Notes under the pieces: model-generated
Told to the model about the DNA's origin: nothing
Database searches by the model: none
The model's input: only the letters and a program-made list of their open reading frames with translations
Shown: positions 42,156-49,870 of the stretch, piece after piece
Layout: each line of letters opens with the position of its first letter
Position numbering within the stretch: the stretch's first letter is position 1
Made by a program: the position numbers and the translations under genes
Assembly (NCBI RefSeq): GCF_003944795.1
Contig: NZ_RWBG01000001.1
Coordinates: 558,001-622,000 of the forward strand
Direction of reading: 5' to 3'
Length of the DNA: 64,000 nt
From: Mangrovimonas spongiae
GTDB taxonomy: Bacteria; Bacteroidota; Bacteroidia; Flavobacteriales; Flavobacteriaceae

Positions 42156-42533
42156 ATGGAAGTACAAGGAAGAATTAAACTTATTGGAGAAACGCAGACG
42201 TTTGGTAATAACGGATTTAGAAAACGCGAGGTTGTGGTAACAACAGAAGAGCAGTACCCACAACATTTAATGGTAGAGTTTGTTCAAGACAAAACCGATT
42301 TATTAAATAACTTTCAAGTAGGACAACAAGTAAAAATAAATATTAATTTAAGAGGTCGTGAGTGGGTAAATCCACAAGGTGAAACAAAATATTTTAACTC
42401 TATACAAGGGTGGAGAATTGAAACATTACAACAAGAGCAAGGAGCCCAAAATGTACCACCAGTACCACCTGCTGATGCTTTTGAGCCTGCTAACGATTTA
42501 AACGAAGATGATCACGACGATCTTCCGTTTTAA
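42156..42533 (+). CDS. DUF3127 protein with SSB-like acidic tail
   Basis: A 125-residue protein of the DUF3127 family. Residues about 1-90 look like a small OB-type beta barrel (MEVQGRIKLIGETQTFGNNG, KREVVVTTEEQYPQHLMVEF, NINLRGREWVNPQGETKYFN). A Pro/Ala/Glu linker follows. The end NEDDHDDLPF is nearly the same as the acidic tip of the ssb product in this window (DDDLPF). That tail is the site where SSB recruits repair and replication enzymes, so this may be a second OB protein using the same partners; that is inferred. A terminator follows. Confidence 0.85.
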   Translation: MEVQGRIKLIGETQTFGNNGFRKREVVVTTEEQYPQHLMVEFVQDKTDLLNNFQVGQQVKININLRGREWVNPQGETKYFNSIQGWRIETLQQEQGAQNVPPVPPADAFEPANDLNEDDHDDLPF

Positions 42534-42557
42534 TAACACAAGAGAAACCACTACATT

Positions 42558-42594
42558 TAGACCTATTAAAGTTTACTTTTTTAGGTCTTTTTTT
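42558..42594 (+). terminator. Terminator after the DUF3127 gene, directly before the AtoE-like start
   Basis: TAGACCTA and TAGGTCT pair around a 16-base interior, followed by T7. The hairpin ends only four bases before the ATG of the AtoE-like gene, so that gene must be read through it. It could act as an attenuator. Confidence 0.7.
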
Positions 42595-42598
42595 ATTT

Positions 42599-43975
42599 AT
42601 GAAGATTACAACGCTTATCGAAACTTTTTTCAAACGGTATTTACCCTCACCGTTTACTATTGCTGTACTATTAACATTGCTCACGGTAATTCTAGCGTTA
42701 CTACTAACAGAGTCAATAACAGGAGAAAATCATGTTTTAGAAATTCTATCCTATTGGGAAAAAGGTGTATGGAATAATAGTCTGTTGGTATTTGCTTACC
42801 AAATGATGCTTATTTTAGTTTTAGGTCACATTTTAGTGTTAAGTAAACCTGTTAATAAGGTGATAACGAGTATTACTACCTATGCCAATACAACACAAAA
42901 GGCTGTTGTTTTAGTAAGTGTTACAACAATGTTAGTGGCGTTTTTTAATTGGGGGTTAGGCTTAATTTTTGGCGCCATTTTAGCACGGAAAATTGGCGAA
43001 CAAGCTCAAGACACAAAAACACCTTTAAACTATCCTTTAGTTGGTGCTGCTGGTTATGTAGGGTTAATGGTTTGGCATGGAGGAATTAGTGGTTCGGCAT
43101 TAATAAAAGTGTCTGAAACTAATCATATTAAAAACTTTATGGCTAATATTTCTTCTGCTGAAATGTTAGTGAAATTACCCGAAAGCATAAATTTTAATCA
43201 AACTGTTTTTAGTTGGACTAATTTATTGCTGTTTGCCATTTTACTAATCACGATACCGCTGGTGCTTTCTGTAGTGGCTAAAAGCACATCGCCAACACCA
43301 ATTAATTTAGAAACCTATAAGTTTACCACAAGTGAAAAAAACACCTTAAAAGGAGCCGAAAAACTCGACTTTTCCAAATGGTTGTCTCTAGGGTTTGGAA
43401 GCTTAATCTTAATCGCCTTTTTTTATCAATATTGGGGCAGTTTAATGCAATTTCAAATTACACCTAACATGCTTAATTTTTTTATGTTAGGTTTGGGAAT
43501 TATACTTCATGGCTCTTTTAATAGTTTTTTAAAAGCACTTGAAGAAGCTATAAAAGGCGCATCAGGAATATTAATTCAATTTCCATTGTATTTTGGTATA
43601 ATGGGAATTATGAAAAGTACTGGAATGGTAGTGATGATTTCCGATTTTTTTGTGTCTATTGCAAACGAAACAACCTTACCCATTTTCACCTTTTTTAGTG
43701 CTGGACTAGTCAATATTTTTGTGCCAAGCGGTGGCGGACAATGGGCAGTACAAGGCCCAATAGTTATAGAGTCGGCCTTAAAATTAGGAGTGCCATTACC
43801 AAAAGCAATTATGGCCTTAGCTTATGGCGACCAAATAACCAATATGCTACAACCATTTTGGGCACTTCCATTATTAGGAATAACAAAATTAAAAGCTAAA
43901 GAAATTTTACCATACACACTTATTATGATGCTTGTTGGTGTCATGGTATTTCTTGGCGGGCTTCTATTATTATGA
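42599..43975 (+). CDS. AtoE-type short-chain fatty acid transporter
   Basis: A 458-residue inner-membrane protein with about 11-12 hydrophobic helices. It fits the AtoE family: RYLPSPFTIAVLLTLLTVIL near the N-terminus, NWGLGLIFGAILARKIGEQA near residue 125, GLMVWHGGISGSALIKVSE near 160 and FVPSGGGQWAVQGPIVIESA near 375. The family is thought to carry short-chain fatty acids. The last four bases overlap the aat start. The start codon follows a terminator hairpin directly. Confidence 0.88.
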   Translation: MKITTLIETFFKRYLPSPFTIAVLLTLLTVILALLLTESITGENHVLEILSYWEKGVWNNSLLVFAYQMMLILVLGHILVLSKPVNKVITSITTYANTTQKAVVLVSVTTMLVAFFNWGLGLIFGAILARKIGEQAQDTKTPLNYPLVGAAGYVGLMVWHGGISGSALIKVSETNHIKNFMANISSAEMLVKLPESINFNQTVFSWTNLLLFAILLITIPLVLSVVAKSTSPTPINLETYKFTTSEKNTLKGAEKLDFSKWLSLGFGSLILIAFFYQYWGSLMQFQITPNMLNFFMLGLGIILHGSFNSFLKALEEAIKGASGILIQFPLYFGIMGIMKSTGMVVMISDFFVSIANETTLPIFTFFSAGLVNIFVPSGGGQWAVQGPIVIESALKLGVPLPKAIMALAYGDQITNMLQPFWALPLLGITKLKAKEILPYTLIMMLVGVMVFLGGLLLL

Positions 43976-44595
43976 TAGTTCTTACCAAAGCCATAGAATT
44001 TCCAGAGGTAAGTTTAGCGACTCCAGAAGGCTTGCTTGCTATTGGTGGCGATTTATCGATTGATAGACTACTCTTAGCCTATAAAAGTGGCATTTTTCCT
44101 TGGTTTGAAGACAATCAACCTATATTGTGGTGGAGCCCAGATCCTAGATTTGTCTTGTTTCCAGAAAAATTGAAAATATCAAAAAGCTTGAAACAAGTTA
44201 TGAGGAACAAAGGGTTTCAAGTAACCATTAATAAGGCCTTTAAAGATGTTATCGAGAATTGCGCAGCAATTAAAAGAGAAGGACAATTAGATACTTGGAT
44301 AACACGCGATATGATAACAGCTTATACCAAATTACATGAACTAGGGTATGCTAAATCGGTTGAGGTTTGGTTAGACTATGAATTAGTAGGCGGATTGTAT
44401 GGCGTAGATTTAGGAAACGGTGTGTTTTGTGGCGAAAGTATGTTTTCTAAAGTAAGTAATGCTAGTAAAGTAGGGTTTGCTACCTTTATTCAAAACAACA
44501 ATTATAAACTAATCGATTGCCAAGTACATACCAATCATTTAGAACGTTTAGGAGCAGAAAACATAGATAGAGAGGTGTTTTTGAGTTATTTGTAG
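43972..44595 (+). CDS. aat: Leucyl/phenylalanyl-tRNA--protein transferase
   Basis: A 207-residue enzyme that adds Leu or Phe to proteins with N-terminal Arg or Lys and marks them for ClpS-ClpAP. Family motifs are GLLAIGGDLSIDRLLLAY, GIFPWFEDNQPILWWSPDPR, GQLDTWITRDMITAY and GGLYGVDLGNGVFCGESMFS. The start overlaps the AtoE-like gene by four bases (ATGA). It ends one base before the stop codon of the convergent tag gene. The length is normal. Confidence 0.96.
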   Translation: MIVLTKAIEFPEVSLATPEGLLAIGGDLSIDRLLLAYKSGIFPWFEDNQPILWWSPDPRFVLFPEKLKISKSLKQVMRNKGFQVTINKAFKDVIENCAAIKREGQLDTWITRDMITAYTKLHELGYAKSVEVWLDYELVGGLYGVDLGNGVFCGESMFSKVSNASKVGFATFIQNNNYKLIDCQVHTNHLERLGAENIDREVFLSYL

Positions 44596-44596
44596 A

Positions 44597-45160
44597 CTAA
44601 ATTTCACCATACCTAAAACAAGAAACTTCATGATCGTTTACCATACCAGTAGCTTGCATATGAGCATAAATAACGGTTGAACCTACAAACTTAAACCCTC
44701 GTTTTTTTAGATCCTTGCTTATAGTATCGCTTAATGTTGTGGTAGCAGGAGCATCTTTATAATTTTTCCAAGTATTAATAATAGGTTTACCATCAACAAA
44801 ATCCCAAATGTATTTTGAGAAGGACCCGAATTCTTCTTGAATTTTCATAAACGCTTGTGCATTTGTAACTGTAGCACGTACTTTAAGCTTATTTCTTATA
44901 ATACCAGCATCTTGGAGTAGTTCGTCAATCTTATCCTGTCCATACTGGGCTATTTTTTTATAATCAAAACCATCAAAGGCTTTTCTAAAGTTGTCACGTT
45001 TTTTTAAAACGGTAATCCAACTTAAGCCTGCTTGAAAAGTTTCTAAAATTAAAAATTCAAAAAGTGTATCATCATCGTAAACAGGAACACCCCATTCGTT
45101 ATCATGATAGGCTTCGTATATAGGGTCGCCAACACACCAACCGCATCTATGTTTCTCCAT
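44597..45160 (-). CDS. tag: DNA-3-methyladenine glycosylase I
   Basis: A 187-residue repair enzyme removing 3-methyladenine. The zinc ligands of the Tag family are present: RCGWC and YHDNEWG near the N-terminus, and VNDHEVSCFRY near the C-terminus. The core motifs FEFLILETFQAGLSWITVLK and GSTVIYAHMQATGMVNDH are intact. The length is typical. It is convergent with aat with a one-base gap and no terminator between them. Confidence 0.96.
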   Translation of the reverse strand: MEKHRCGWCVGDPIYEAYHDNEWGVPVYDDDTLFEFLILETFQAGLSWITVLKKRDNFRKAFDGFDYKKIAQYGQDKIDELLQDAGIIRNKLKVRATVTNAQAFMKIQEEFGSFSKYIWDFVDGKPIINTWKNYKDAPATTTLSDTISKDLKKRGFKFVGSTVIYAHMQATGMVNDHEVSCFRYGEI

Positions 45161-45204
45161 TAATACTTAAAATGTAAGTTTCTTCAATAAAGATAGACAT
45201 ACTT

Positions 45205-45249
45205 TATGACATAAGTCATAGAAATTAAAAATTACACAACCTACTTTTG
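45205..45249 (+). promoter_or_regulatory. -7 element TACTTTTG and upstream inverted repeat of the thioredoxin-like gene
   Basis: TACTTTTG lies at 45242-45249, 23 bases before the ATG. The perfect inverted repeat TATGAC-ATAA-GTCATA (45205-45220) covers the place where a -33 element would lie, and no TTTG is present there. The layout is that of an activator or repressor operator. Confidence 0.45.
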
Positions 45250-45272
45250 ATAAGTAATTTAAGATATCACCC

Positions 45273-45881
45273 ATGAAGCACATTATAGAAAACAGTTTAA
45301 AAACAAGTATGTCCTACCAAGAGTATATAAATTTGGTAGATAATCTAACGTTAACAAACTCAACCACAGGTCCAGAAAAAACAGAGACTTTGGTTAATTA
45401 TACGGCTTTAAACCAGAGACGAATGTCTCGATGGAATAAAAAATTAAGTTTAACCGAGAGCCAAAAAGAAACGGTTAAGGCATTTAACAATCAAATTATT
45501 TGGTTGGTATTAACAGAAAGCTGGTGTGGCGATGCAGCTCATGTTATGCCTGTTATTAATAAAGTAGCAGAATTAAATGACAATATAAACTTAAGAGTTG
45601 TGCTTCGAGATGAGAACTTGGAGCTAATGGATTTATTTTTAACCAATGGTGGGCGCTCAATCCCTAAACTCATTATGTTAGATGCTAAATCGCATGATGT
45701 TATTGGTACATTTGGACCAAGACCTAGCGCAGCAACACAAATGGTAAACGATTATAAAGAAACCCATGGTGTGTTAACAGCAGAGTTTAAAGAAGATTTA
45801 CAACTGTGGTATAATAAAGATAAAGGCCAAACTATTGTAAAAGACTTAATTAATCTTTTGCCTGTTAATGTTTCCCTTTAA
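45273..45881 (+). CDS. Thioredoxin-like fold protein with single Cys (WCGD)
   Basis: A 202-residue cytoplasmic protein. Residues about 65-185 form a thioredoxin-like fold with VLTESWCGDAAHVMPVINKV at the active-site position and RSIPKLIMLD at the cis-Pro loop. The usual CxxC is reduced to CGDA, with only one Cys, so it cannot make the normal disulfide; such members may bind thiols or act as monothiol factors. A helical N-terminal region (1-60) precedes the fold. The last 17 bases overlap the convergent TonB-like gene. A possible operator lies upstream. Confidence 0.82.
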   Translation: MKHIIENSLKTSMSYQEYINLVDNLTLTNSTTGPEKTETLVNYTALNQRRMSRWNKKLSLTESQKETVKAFNNQIIWLVLTESWCGDAAHVMPVINKVAELNDNINLRVVLRDENLELMDLFLTNGGRSIPKLIMLDAKSHDVIGTFGPRPSAATQMVNDYKETHGVLTAEFKEDLQLWYNKDKGQTIVKDLINLLPVNVSL

Positions 45882-46578
45882 AATAAAATGTGATTGAACC
45901 TAGTTGAGAAGACTTAGAAGCGTCAGGGGTAAATGTGGCTTCTTTTGCGTATTCTAGAGCGTGCTGTTTTAAACATTCGTTAGTGGTTTTGGTAGCACCA
46001 TTTACATAGGCTTTAGTAACAAGTCCTTTGCTGTTTACTGTAATATTAATGATAATTTTACCGCCAGATTCGCATAAATATATGGGAGTTGGTAAAGATA
46101 AATGTGTTCTATCTTTTAACGAATAGTGCATAGAGCTATTCTTATTTACCGATTGTTCACTTGGGTTACTTCGATGTTTTTTAAGAAGACTGTTTACACT
46201 ATTATAAGATGATAACACATCGTCATCAATACCAGATGAGGGAGCTTGTTGTGGGGTTTCTGGAGTGTTTTTGGTAAGGTTTTCCGAAGGGGTGTACTCG
46301 TAATCCTTTGGGGGTTCTATAGGTTGATAGGCTTCGGCAAAGCGCTTGTATTTTTGAGTTTCGTTAAAGGCTTTGTTGGTTTCTGGCGTATTGGTGTTTT
46401 CTTCAGGAGTTTGTGCTAATTCTTCTTCTTCAAAAAACTTTTCAGGGTCAATTTCATAATAACTTTCAGCCATAAGTTCGGTCTGCTTCTTTATATGAAA
46501 ACTAAATAAAGAAAGCAAAACGGTACCTGAAATTAAGCAGGTAAGTAGTAAGGCCTTTTGTTTGTTATTAAAATTCAA
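45865..46578 (-). CDS. TonB-like energy transducer protein
   Basis: A 237-residue protein with one N-terminal membrane helix (about 8-27, ALLLTCLISGTVLLSLFSF), a long Glu/Pro/Thr-rich periplasmic linker (about 40-150) and a C-terminal TonB-type domain (about 155-237, GGKIIINITVNSKGLVTKAY, ALEYAKEATFTPD). This is the layout of TonB or a TonB-like partner. No exbB or exbD lies nearby. The linker lacks the classical Pro-Lys/Pro-Glu repeats. The 3' end overlaps the thioredoxin-like gene on the other strand by 17 bases. Confidence 0.75.
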   Translation of the reverse strand: MNFNNKQKALLLTCLISGTVLLSLFSFHIKKQTELMAESYYEIDPEKFFEEEELAQTPEENTNTPETNKAFNETQKYKRFAEAYQPIEPPKDYEYTPSENLTKNTPETPQQAPSSGIDDDVLSSYNSVNSLLKKHRSNPSEQSVNKNSSMHYSLKDRTHLSLPTPIYLCESGGKIIINITVNSKGLVTKAYVNGATKTTNECLKQHALEYAKEATFTPDASKSSQLGSITFYFKGKH

Positions 46579-46640
46579 AAAAACATCAATTTACCCTAAC
46601 ATAAGTAGGTGTGTTGCATTCTAATATACGTAAATAATGC

Positions 46641-47336
46641 TTATTTGGTTGTTAACGATTCCTCAAAGGCCATAGGCGTGATGGCATTATCAACTAGGAA
46701 ATCACCAATTCGTATACGTCTTAATGCAGAAAGATGCGCACCAGAATTTAACGCTTTTCCAAAATCGTGTGCTAACGAACGAATGTAAGTACCTTTACTG
46801 CAAACCACTCTAAAGTTTACATTATTGCCATCAATGTTAGTAATCTCAAACTCAGAAATGGTAATTGTTCTAGGATTTATTTTAACGTCTTTACCCTCGC
46901 GAGCAAATTCGTATAAACGTTTGCCTTCTTTTTTTATAGCTGAAAAAATAGGAGGGTATTGTTCAATATCGCCAACAAATTGTTTGGTAGTATCGTGAAT
47001 AAGTACTTCTGTAATATGACTAGTTGGAAATGTGTTATCTATATCGGTTTCAAGGTCGTAAGACGGTGTTGTGCTTCCTAAAACAAAGGTGCCAGTATAT
47101 TCTTTTTCTTGGCCCTGAAACGTGTTTATTTGCTTGGTCATTTTTCCTGTACAAATTACCAAAAGGCCAGTTGCTAAAGGGTCTAAAGTGCCAGCGTGAC
47201 CAACTTTAATTTTTTTAATATTGCAAGTTTTTCTAATAACCCATCGCAATTTATTAACCACTTGAAATGATGTCCACTCTAAGGGTTTGTCAATTAGTAA
47301 AACTCGTCCGTTTTTAAAATCTTCAGCTGTTGTCAT
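46641..47336 (-). CDS. truB: tRNA pseudouridine(55) synthase
   Basis: A 231-residue enzyme making pseudouridine at position 55 of the T-arm. The catalytic motif is KVGHAGTLDPLATGLLVICT (Asp in TLDPLA). The KP motif is LLIDKPLEWTSFQVVNKLR, and YPPIFSAIKKEGKRLYEFAR and CSKGTYIRSLAHDFG are intact. The C-terminal domain is short, without a full PUA. It lies one base behind uppP on the minus strand, as is usual in Flavobacteria. Confidence 0.96.
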   Translation of the reverse strand: MTTAEDFKNGRVLLIDKPLEWTSFQVVNKLRWVIRKTCNIKKIKVGHAGTLDPLATGLLVICTGKMTKQINTFQGQEKEYTGTFVLGSTTPSYDLETDIDNTFPTSHITEVLIHDTTKQFVGDIEQYPPIFSAIKKEGKRLYEFAREGKDVKINPRTITISEFEITNIDGNNVNFRVVCSKGTYIRSLAHDFGKALNSGAHLSALRRIRIGDFLVDNAITPMAFEESLTTK

Positions 47337-47337
47337 A

Positions 47338-48132
47338 TTAATTTAGAAATGAAAAAAGAATAGCAATAAGGCCTACAATGGCACAATAAAGCGCAAAATA
47401 AGTCAGCTTACTTTTGCGAACTAAGGCAATCATCCAAGTACAGGCAAAAAGCCCAGAAATAAAAGCAGCAAGAAATCCAAGGCTTAACGATAATGTGTTA
47501 GCACTATCAAAAGTAAGCTCGTCACTTAAAACGTCTTTGGCGATTTTACCAAAAATAAGAGGAACGACCATTAAAAATGAAAATCTAGCAGCTTTAGTTT
47601 TATCGTTGCCTAATAATACAGAAGTTGAGATTGTTGCTCCAGAGCGTGAAATCCCCGGTAACATAGCAATAGCTTGCGCAATACCAATAATAAAGGCATT
47701 GCTAAAGCTTACTTTTTTATTGGTGTCTTTGGCTTTATCTGCTAAGAATAATAAAATAGCAGTAACAAGTAGCATAAAACCAACGAGTAGAATGTTACCA
47801 CCAAAAAGACTTTCTAATTGGTCTTCAAACAGAACACCAATAACAACAGCAGGAATCATGGAGAGAATAATCTTTAATGAAAACTGTAAATCGTCATTCC
47901 ATTTAAATTGTAAAAGTCCTCTTAAAATAAGTGCAATATCTTTTCTAAAAATAACAATGGTACTTAATGCTGTGGCAAAATGTAACACAACGGTAAAAAG
48001 TAAACTTTCTTTGGGGACAGAGTGGTCGCCAAGAATGGCTTTTCCAAGCTCTAAATGACCACTAGACGAAACAGGTAAAAACTCGGTTAATCCCTGTATA
48101 ATGCCTAAAATAATTGAATCGATAACATCCAT
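47338..48132 (-). CDS. uppP: Undecaprenyl-diphosphate phosphatase (BacA/UppP)
   Basis: A 264-residue membrane enzyme recycling the lipid carrier of cell-wall synthesis. The active-site motifs are IIQGLTEFLPVSSSGHLEL and MLPGISRSGATISTSVLLG. About eight membrane helices are visible. It sits between DUF3098 and truB; the gap to truB is one base. Confidence 0.96.
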   Translation of the reverse strand: MDVIDSIILGIIQGLTEFLPVSSSGHLELGKAILGDHSVPKESLLFTVVLHFATALSTIVIFRKDIALILRGLLQFKWNDDLQFSLKIILSMIPAVVIGVLFEDQLESLFGGNILLVGFMLLVTAILLFLADKAKDTNKKVSFSNAFIIGIAQAIAMLPGISRSGATISTSVLLGNDKTKAARFSFLMVVPLIFGKIAKDVLSDELTFDSANTLSLSLGFLAAFISGLFACTWMIALVRKSKLTYFALYCAIVGLIAILFSFLN

Positions 48133-48178
48133 AGGGCAAAAGTATCAATTCTAAAGAATGATGTTAAAAATAAAGACG

Positions 48179-48442
48179 TTATTTTTTAGAATCCTTATCA
48201 GGATTTAATAAAATGGCATAAACCTCAATGCCAAACCCTATAAGAACTAGCATAGGTGCTAAACGAATACGTCGCCAACTAAAAATATCAGGACTAAACA
48301 CATTAGGATCTTCACTACCACCGCCAGACATTAAAATAAAGCCTAATGCGATAACCAAAAGCCCAATAAACATAAACTTGTAGTTTTTTCTTCCGAAGAT
48401 AAAATCGTTTTTAGTTGCTTCTTTGCGTTTTTGTTCTCCCAT
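48179..48442 (-). CDS. DUF3098 membrane protein
   Basis: An 87-residue protein with two membrane helices (about 27-43 and 63-79) and a short hydrophilic loop (GGGSEDPNVFSPDIFSWRRI). The N-terminus NDFIFGRKNYKFMFIGLLVI is typical of DUF3098. It is found between ftsX and uppP in this phylum, which hints at a link to envelope growth or division; no activity is known. It begins two bases after the 119-residue gene. Confidence 0.88.
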   Translation of the reverse strand: MGEQKRKEATKNDFIFGRKNYKFMFIGLLVIALGFILMSGGGSEDPNVFSPDIFSWRRIRLAPMLVLIGFGIEVYAILLNPDKDSKK

Positions 48443-48444
48443 AA

Positions 48445-48804
48445 TTAGTCAAATTCTGTATAGATAATCTTGTTGTCTACTTGTAGCTGTGCAATATGTT
48501 CCGAAGTGCCTAACCACAGTTTCGCTAAGTGCAAAGTAACGGTTTTATTTAAAACTTTTGCGTTAAGGGAATCTAAATTTAACCCATGTTCCAAACCGCG
48601 ATTAATGTAATATTTATCTCCAGAGGCCGCTTCAAACACAATATCGTTTGAAGTGCCTTTAGAAATTTTAGTAATCATCTCGCGTTCAGTAATGCAAGAG
48701 TCGGCTGTTATAGCATCATCAACAAATAAAGATTTAATAAAAATGAAGCCAAAAAAGCCGACACAAAAAAACACGATAATAAGAACAATATGGCTTCTTT
48801 TCAT
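48445..48804 (-). CDS. Small membrane-anchored protein between ftsX and the DUF3098 gene, unrecognised
   Basis: A 119-residue protein with one N-terminal helix (about 5-25, IVLIIVFFCVGFFGFIFIKS) that can serve as an anchor or signal. The soluble part (about 30-119) is a small beta-rich domain with GDKYYINRGLEHGLNLDSL and VTLHLAKLWLGTSEHIAQLQ. I do not recognise a family. It starts 60 bases after ftsX and ends two bases before the DUF3098 gene, so it is part of this run. The usual order I know is ftsX-DUF3098-uppP-truB, so this gene looks inserted. Its codon use is like that of its neighbours. Confidence 0.75.
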   Translation of the reverse strand: MKRSHIVLIIVFFCVGFFGFIFIKSLFVDDAITADSCITEREMITKISKGTSNDIVFEAASGDKYYINRGLEHGLNLDSLNAKVLNKTVTLHLAKLWLGTSEHIAQLQVDNKIIYTEFD

Positions 48805-48864
48805 AGAAATTAAGTTATTGGTTAATAGTGTGCTAACGATTAAACGTGAAGCATATTACGTGTT

Positions 48865-49743
48865 TTAATAGTAAAGTTGGTCGGTTTTTAAATTTAAAAA
48901 ACGTTGGGTTGCAATAAATGTACTTATCCAAGTAATAACAATACCTAAAAGAAAAATAACCGTAAACAATCCGCCTATTAAAACACGATTACTTAAAAAA
49001 TCTAATTCTGGGAAGGTTTTATTAACGTAATACAGTGTAACAGCCATACCACCCATGGCTACAATGGCGCCAATAATGCCTAAACGAACACTTTTCCAAA
49101 CAAAAGGTTTGCGTATAAAACGCTTGGTAGCTCCAACCATTTGCATGGTTTTTATAGTAAATCGTTTGGAGTAAACCGAAAGACGTATCGAGCTATTAAT
49201 TAAAAGCACAGCAATAACGGTAAATACCCCGCTTAAAACTAAAATCCAAAAGCTAATTTTTCGAACATTATTATTCATTAAAGTCACTAAATCACTATCA
49301 TAACGCACTTCTTCAACAAAAGATTTACTAGTCGTTTCATCGGCAATAGACTTAAGTTGCGTTTCGGTAACAAAATCAGCTTTTATGGTCACATCAATCG
49401 AGTTTTGTAAGGGGTTGTAGCCCAAAAATTCCATGAAATCTTCGCCGTTTTCAGCTTTCATTAGTTCAGCAGCTTGGTCTTTCGAGACGTATTCTGAGGC
49501 TTTTACATAATCTGCCATAGCCAAACTTTTTTCCAATTGCTTAACTTCAACATCTTTGGCCGAATCTTTTAAATAAATGGTAACAACAACTTGTTCCTTA
49601 AAATGATCGGATACTTTTTTAGCATTTAAAACCAATAATCCTAATAACCCCAATAAAAATAAAACTAAGGCAATACTTAATACAACCGAGAAATACGACG
49701 AAATTAATCGACGTTTCTGATACCTTTCAAAAGATGAACTCAT
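48865..49743 (-). CDS. ftsX: Cell division protein FtsX
   Basis: A 292-residue permease-like protein that links FtsE to cell-wall hydrolases. The N-terminal helix (about 20-40, SIALVLFLLGLLGLLVL) is followed by an extracytoplasmic domain (about 45-160) and three further helices (about 170-285), as in FtsX. Visible motifs include KQLEKSLAMADYVKASEYVS and FTIKTMQMVGATKRFIRKPF. ftsE is not adjacent; in many Bacteroidota it lies elsewhere. It is the first gene of the run toward truB. Confidence 0.93.
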   Translation of the reverse strand: MSSSFERYQKRRLISSYFSVVLSIALVLFLLGLLGLLVLNAKKVSDHFKEQVVVTIYLKDSAKDVEVKQLEKSLAMADYVKASEYVSKDQAAELMKAENGEDFMEFLGYNPLQNSIDVTIKADFVTETQLKSIADETTSKSFVEEVRYDSDLVTLMNNNVRKISFWILVLSGVFTVIAVLLINSSIRLSVYSKRFTIKTMQMVGATKRFIRKPFVWKSVRLGIIGAIVAMGGMAVTLYYVNKTFPELDFLSNRVLIGGLFTVIFLLGIVITWISTFIATQRFLNLKTDQLYY

Positions 49744-49833
49744 AAAAAACTAGTTAGCGATGTAAAAATATAAAACTATTCTGTACCCTAAAGGTTTATA
49801 ACGCTGAAACTTTCAACATTGTTATAATAACTG

Positions 49834-49841
49834 TAAATTTG
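49834..49841 (+). promoter_or_regulatory. leuS -7 element TAAATTTG
   Basis: An exact TAnnTTTG. The start would fall near 49848, which leaves about five bases before the ATG at 49853 but about 22 before the ATG at 49871. This favours 49871 as the initiator. Confidence 0.6.
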
Positions 49842-49870
49842 CGCTTTCAAAAATGCAGAAATTCAATCGA

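Noticed and set aside
47414-48058. 214-codon open frame on the plus strand within uppP
   Set aside because: uppP on the minus strand has both active-site motifs; the opposite frame is a shadow without family features.
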